Shown here piece by piece: positions 8,881 to 11,006 of a stretch of 11,006 nt of DNA (positions are counted from its first letter, which is position 1; each line of letters starts with the position of its first letter). Origin of the DNA: Dichomitus squalens LYAD-421 SS1 (taxonomy: Eukaryota; Basidiomycota; Agaricomycetes; Polyporales; Polyporaceae). Where the stretch lies: positions 191,662 through 202,667 of the forward strand of contig NW_006766941.1 in the NCBI RefSeq assembly GCF_000275845.1, in the 5' to 3' direction. A program made the position numbers and the translations under genes. The notes under the pieces are model-generated. The model saw nothing but the letters and a program-made list of their open reading frames with translations, had not been told where the DNA came from and did no database searches.

Positions 8881-10251
8881 ATGCATATGCATCTCCTTTT
8901 GCATGCCAAAATTGAGCATTATCGGAGTACAGGAAAGTACATAAAACGAAGGGTTTTCGCAGCGGGCGTCTTTTTGTCCGAACACTGGGGTCGCGATAGT
9001 ATGGAATCATTCAGCGTAGCAGGAGCAGGGGTATACGTGGACGACTATCACCACATGAATACGAGTCTGAGGCTACCGGAGAACATGGAACAATCGAACC
9101 AAACGGGAGAAATGGTAGCGACCCTAATAGCGACCATGAAAGCTGATGCTACCTCGAAATTGGTAGAGATCACGGACTCAAAAACGGTGATGGGAGGAGT
9201 CCTGGAATGGAGACAGAAACACGAGGACCAGGGATATATAACGCAAAAGAACGCGCACCTGGCGAAGGCAATCATCGCAGCCCTAAGGAATAGGAAGGCA
9301 CGGACAGCCTTCAAGTGGGTGAAAGGCCACAGGGGACATCCTATGAATGAGAAAGCCGACAAGCTTGCAGGGGAAGCGGTGACTAAAGCGGGCCCAGACG
9401 AGTTAAATGTTGTTATTCCGCCAAACCTGAACCTATCAGGGGCAAAGCTATCCTGCATGACTCAGAAGTTAGCATACAGGGCGATAAGGAACATAAAGGA
9501 GGCCTCCCTACAGAGCAGGAAACGCACTGAGAGAAATCTAGAGAACGTCGCGAGCGAGATAAGAGAAGTGTTCGGACTTCACCCTCCTAACAAGATGATC
9601 TGGAAGGGGTTACGCTCACGACATATTACGCACGGAACACGTTATTTCCTATGGATGGCAATGCATGATGCTTACATGATTGGAGACCAATGGCTACGCC
9701 CGAACATGTCAGCCGAGCTGCAGGAGCGGGCAACGTGCAAAGTATGCGGGAGTACGGAATCCATGGACCATATCCTCTTCAGATGCGAAACAGTGGGTCA
9801 GCAAACAGTATGGCTACTACTAAAGGACATATGGTCACATACAGAGATGCCCTGGAGGGACCCGGGGTGGGGAGCACTGGGAGCGGCGTGCGCGTTTTTC
9901 AAGAACGAGAAGGGCAAACGGCAACCTGATAAGGAAGCGCTGTGGACTATCCTATGCACGGAGTCTGTACACCTAATCTGGAAACTAAGGTGTGAGCGTG
10001 TAATCCAGAACGATGGCCAGGAGTTCACCCAGCGGGAGGTAACTAGCCGATGGTATGCTGCGATCGAACATCGGCTACAACTGGACAGGAGAACGGCGGC
10101 TCTTGCAAGAGGGAAGAAAGACATAAATCCGGACTTAGTAGAACGTATTTGGTACCCTATCATAGAAGGAGCCAGAGACTTACCACACGATTGGGTGGTT
10201 GATAGCGGGGTTTTAGTGGGTATTAAGAGAGGACGTAGACAGGATAATTAG
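8881..10251 (+). CDS. RNase H and zinc-knuckle ORF, remnant of a 5'-truncated LINE
   Basis: The frame encodes up to 456 aa. Residues about 46-170 are a RNase H domain: E77 and D99 are 22 residues apart, and GHRGHPMNEKAD gives H150 and D160, matching the spacing of E48, D70, H124 and D134 of E. coli RNase HI. The first strand, which should carry the DGS-type catalytic Asp, is absent, so nuclease activity is not expected. A CxxCx7Hx4C knuckle (C286, C289, H297, C302) of the reverse-transcriptase-associated type follows, then a Trp-rich tail. No reverse transcriptase lies upstream. Genuine LINE coding begins at 9017 (residue 46, VAGAG); residues 1-40 derive from the inverted-repeat element and 41-45 from the duplicated target site. 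ATG 8881 is only the first available start, so the ORF is probably not a functional gene. In intact Tad1- or I-like LINEs this part sits after the reverse transcriptase. Confidence 0.85.
   Translation: MHMHLLLHAKIEHYRSTGKYIKRRVFAAGVFLSEHWGRDSMESFSVAGAGVYVDDYHHMNTSLRLPENMEQSNQTGEMVATLIATMKADATSKLVEITDSKTVMGGVLEWRQKHEDQGYITQKNAHLAKAIIAALRNRKARTAFKWVKGHRGHPMNEKADKLAGEAVTKAGPDELNVVIPPNLNLSGAKLSCMTQKLAYRAIRNIKEASLQSRKRTERNLENVASEIREVFGLHPPNKMIWKGLRSRHITHGTRYFLWMAMHDAYMIGDQWLRPNMSAELQERATCKVCGSTESMDHILFRCETVGQQTVWLLLKDIWSHTEMPWRDPGWGALGAACAFFKNEKGKRQPDKEALWTILCTESVHLIWKLRCERVIQNDGQEFTQREVTSRWYAAIEHRLQLDRRTAALARGKKDINPDLVERIWYPIIEGARDLPHDWVVDSGVLVGIKRGRRQDN
9002..9016 (+). repeat. Left target-site duplication of the LINE
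   Basis: TGGAATCATTCAGCG is identical to 10476-10490. Its first base coincides with the last base of the right inverted-repeat arm of the neighbouring element. Confidence 0.88.
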
Positions 10252-10398
10252 CTCGCTGGTCGCCCTGGATGACACGCCCCTCTGGAGTCCCACACTCAGT
10301 GCGTAAAGGCATTTCCTCGCAGGTTCTGGTGATAGATGTGTGAAGATTTGACGCGATCGGGGTTGTTTTTACCTGGACGAGTCACCAAGCGCGCCTGA

Positions 10399-10414
10399 CC
10401 ACCTTTCGGGGTGG
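10399..10414 (+). other. Small stem-loop in the LINE 3' tail
   Basis: CCACC (10399-10403) pairs with GGTGG (10410-10414) around TTTCGG. LINE 3' tails often carry a stem-loop that the element's reverse transcriptase recognises; that role here is inference. Confidence 0.35.
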
Positions 10415-10458
10415 AAAAGTCTACTAGATAAGCCTTAGGGACCACAGTAGATACAGGC

Positions 10459-10464
10459 AATAAA
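10459..10464 (+). terminator. AATAAA polyadenylation signal of the LINE
   Basis: AATAAA lies 11 nt before the right target-site duplication, where a LINE transcript would end. No poly(A) tract follows. Confidence 0.5.
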
Positions 10465-10475
10465 GCGTTTCAACC

Positions 10476-10490
10476 TGGAATCATTCAGCG
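10476..10490 (+). repeat. Right target-site duplication of the LINE
   Basis: TGGAATCATTCAGCG exactly repeats 9002-9016. The empty site is inferred to have read through from ...GATAGTA into this 15-mer and on to AGCCACCGG. Confidence 0.88.
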
Positions 10491-10586
10491 AGCCACCGGC
10501 CGGTACGGATAAACGTTGGCGCCCATACTGCCTCGAATTCACCTCCACAGCGTGAAGTGCCAGATTTTGGCGGGAGGAGAACAAGC

Positions 10587-10736
10587 GGAGAATGAGCACA
10601 TTGCCGCCACGTTCTCCCCACATTGCCGCCACATTCTCCAACAGAGGAGAATGTGCGTCTTTTCCACGAAGACTCCATAGATTGTCCAGACGTTGCCTGC
10701 ACATTCTCTGCACATTCCCGAGTGTGGAGAATGCGC
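10587..10736. repeat. Cluster of GGAGAATGNGC motifs in both orientations
   Basis: Direct copies lie at 10587-10597 (GGAGAATGAGC), 10646-10656 (GGAGAATGTGC) and 10726-10736 (GGAGAATGCGC). Inverted copies lie at 10608-10617 (CACGTTCTCC), 10630-10639 (CACATTCTCC) and 10700-10709 (CACATTCTCT). The pair 10630-10639/10646-10655 forms a perfect 10-bp stem with a 6-nt loop, AACAGA. A 22-bp tandem unit starting CACATTGCCGCCAC repeats at 10597 and 10619. Confidence 0.8.
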
Positions 10737-10763
10737 GATGGATACTACGTAGCACGGCTTATC

Positions 10764-10771
10764 TGACGTCA
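10764..10771. promoter_or_regulatory. CRE-like palindrome TGACGTCA
   Basis: TGACGTCA is the full consensus for ATF/CREB-type bZIP factors, which exist in fungi. No gene start is visible within the window to its right, so a link to a promoter is only possible. Confidence 0.25.
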
Positions 10772-10939
10772 CTTAGCAAACTTTAATCAATTTGTGAGCG
10801 CGTGCTCCCCGACCCATTCGCGAGCTCATGCGGGACCGCACATCCACCGCGCAGTAATCGCTTGGGCATACAATTGCAGGCAATACATATGTTCGCTATA
10901 TAGACTTACGAAACAGATCTAGAGGGATGCGTGGCCTGT

Positions 10940-10974
10940 TGCGGTTGAAAGCTAGCGTGCGGTTGAAGCTAGCG
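10940..10974. repeat. Imperfect 18/17-bp tandem repeat
   Basis: TGCGGTTGAAAGCTAGCG (10940-10957) is followed directly by TGCGGTTGAAGCTAGCG (10958-10974), differing by one missing A. Each copy includes the palindrome GCTAGC. Confidence 0.85.
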
Positions 10975-11006
10975 CGCGGCTTGTAGAGGGCCCTCCTGCT
11001 GGCCGC

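Larger units (their letters stand above)
8302..9002. mobile_element. Inverted-repeat-bounded element, probably non-autonomous DNA transposon (MITE-like)
   Basis: Two 28-bp arms at 8302-8329 and 8975-9002 are exact reverse complements. They begin ATACTATCGCG and contain the core GACCCCAGTGTTCGGACA. About 0.7 kb lies between them, with no recognisable transposase. If the outermost TA (8303-8304 and 9000-9001) is the target duplication, the element is 8305-8999 with 25-bp ends, which would suit the Tc1/mariner superfamily. Alternatively the ends lie at ACCCCAG with CGCG duplicated. The flank ATACTATCGCGATAGTAT is a perfect palindrome, so the boundary cannot be fixed from this copy alone. Two extra copies of the core lie inside. 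Confidence 0.6.
9017..10475 (+). mobile_element. 5'-truncated non-LTR retrotransposon (LINE), about 1.46 kb
   Basis: The segment is flanked by an exact 15-bp direct repeat, the mark of target-primed insertion. Its left end falls inside the RNase H domain and its right end follows a 3' tail of about 220 bp after the ORF stop. The tail has a small hairpin (10399-10414) and AATAAA (10459-10464) but no poly(A) run. The reading frame has no internal stop over about 1.2 kb, so the insertion is probably fairly young. RNase H plus a zinc knuckle suggests a Tad1- or I-like element; the exact clade cannot be set without the missing reverse transcriptase. Confidence 0.85.
10491..11006. other. Noncoding stretch with short repeats
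   Basis: No credible gene is visible; the open frames are short, overlap on both strands and run through the repeats. It contains a 22-bp tandem repeat, a cluster of GGAGAATG-type motifs in both orientations, a TGACGTCA palindrome and a 17/18-bp tandem repeat with GCTAGC near the end. This was the downstream flank of the LINE target before insertion. Confidence 0.6.

Noticed and set aside
8910..9020. D39 of the 8881 ORF as the first RNase H catalytic Asp (38 residues before E77, as in E. coli)
   Set aside because: It lies in sequence from the inverted-repeat arm, left of the LINE boundary, without the DGS context; the spacing is coincidental.
9048..10163. Minus-strand frames of 121-136 codons
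   Set aside because: They are antisense to the RNase H/zinc-knuckle coding sequence.
10560..10580. E2F-like TTTTGGCGGGA
   Set aside because: A single site with no adjacent gene, and cell-cycle control in fungi mostly uses SBF/MBF sites.
10435..10786. Overlapping frames of 64-106 codons on both strands
   Set aside because: They run through the right LINE target duplication and tandem repeats and resemble no protein.
1..11006. CRISPR array, tRNA or rRNA genes
   Set aside because: No regularly spaced repeats, cloverleaf or rRNA-like sequence was seen.

Overview
The window looks like nuclear DNA of a filamentous basidiomycete, probably an Agaricomycete of the Polyporales type. This is inferred from a multi-exon gene with eight introns of 49-59 nt, from BTB-domain proteins of the kind greatly expanded in Agaricomycetes, and from a RNase H/zinc-knuckle LINE remnant of a sort common in these genomes. 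No rRNA, tRNA, CRISPR array or prokaryotic operon is visible.

Layout. 1-1468: no credible gene. The first 430 bases hold a TATA box and duplicated segments that could be an old LTR or other repeat. 1469-3151 (minus): a two-BTB-domain protein with one inferred short 3' intron. 3152-3593: intergenic. 3594-6319 (minus): a nine-exon gene for a Vps9/Rabex-5-type Rab5 exchange factor (767 aa, VPS9 domain plus C-terminal CUE), reconstructed exon by exon with every junction in frame. 6320-6518: a compact divergent promoter. 6519-8158 (plus): a second two-BTB-domain gene whose first BTB domain is broken by a frameshift near 6636. 8302-9002: a roughly 0.7-kb element bounded by perfect 28-bp inverted repeats, with an 18-bp motif present four times in all. 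9017-10475: a 5'-truncated non-LTR retrotransposon flanked by an exact 15-bp target-site duplication (9002-9016 and 10476-10490). 10491-11006: noncoding DNA with several short tandem and inverted repeats.

How the parts relate. The Vps9 homologue is a conserved endocytic housekeeping gene. The two BTB genes on either side belong to the same lineage-expanded family but differ strongly in sequence; both keep a CxxC pair and a similar C-terminal motif. The right-hand 2.7 kb is a nested transposon area: an inverted-repeat element whose right end touches the target site into which the LINE inserted. The resulting open reading frame (8881-10251) fuses element sequence, the duplicated target site and the LINE RNase H remnant. 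I see no new multi-gene system. The least described parts are the inverted-repeat element, the LINE/element junction and the hairpin motif cluster near 10.6 kb.
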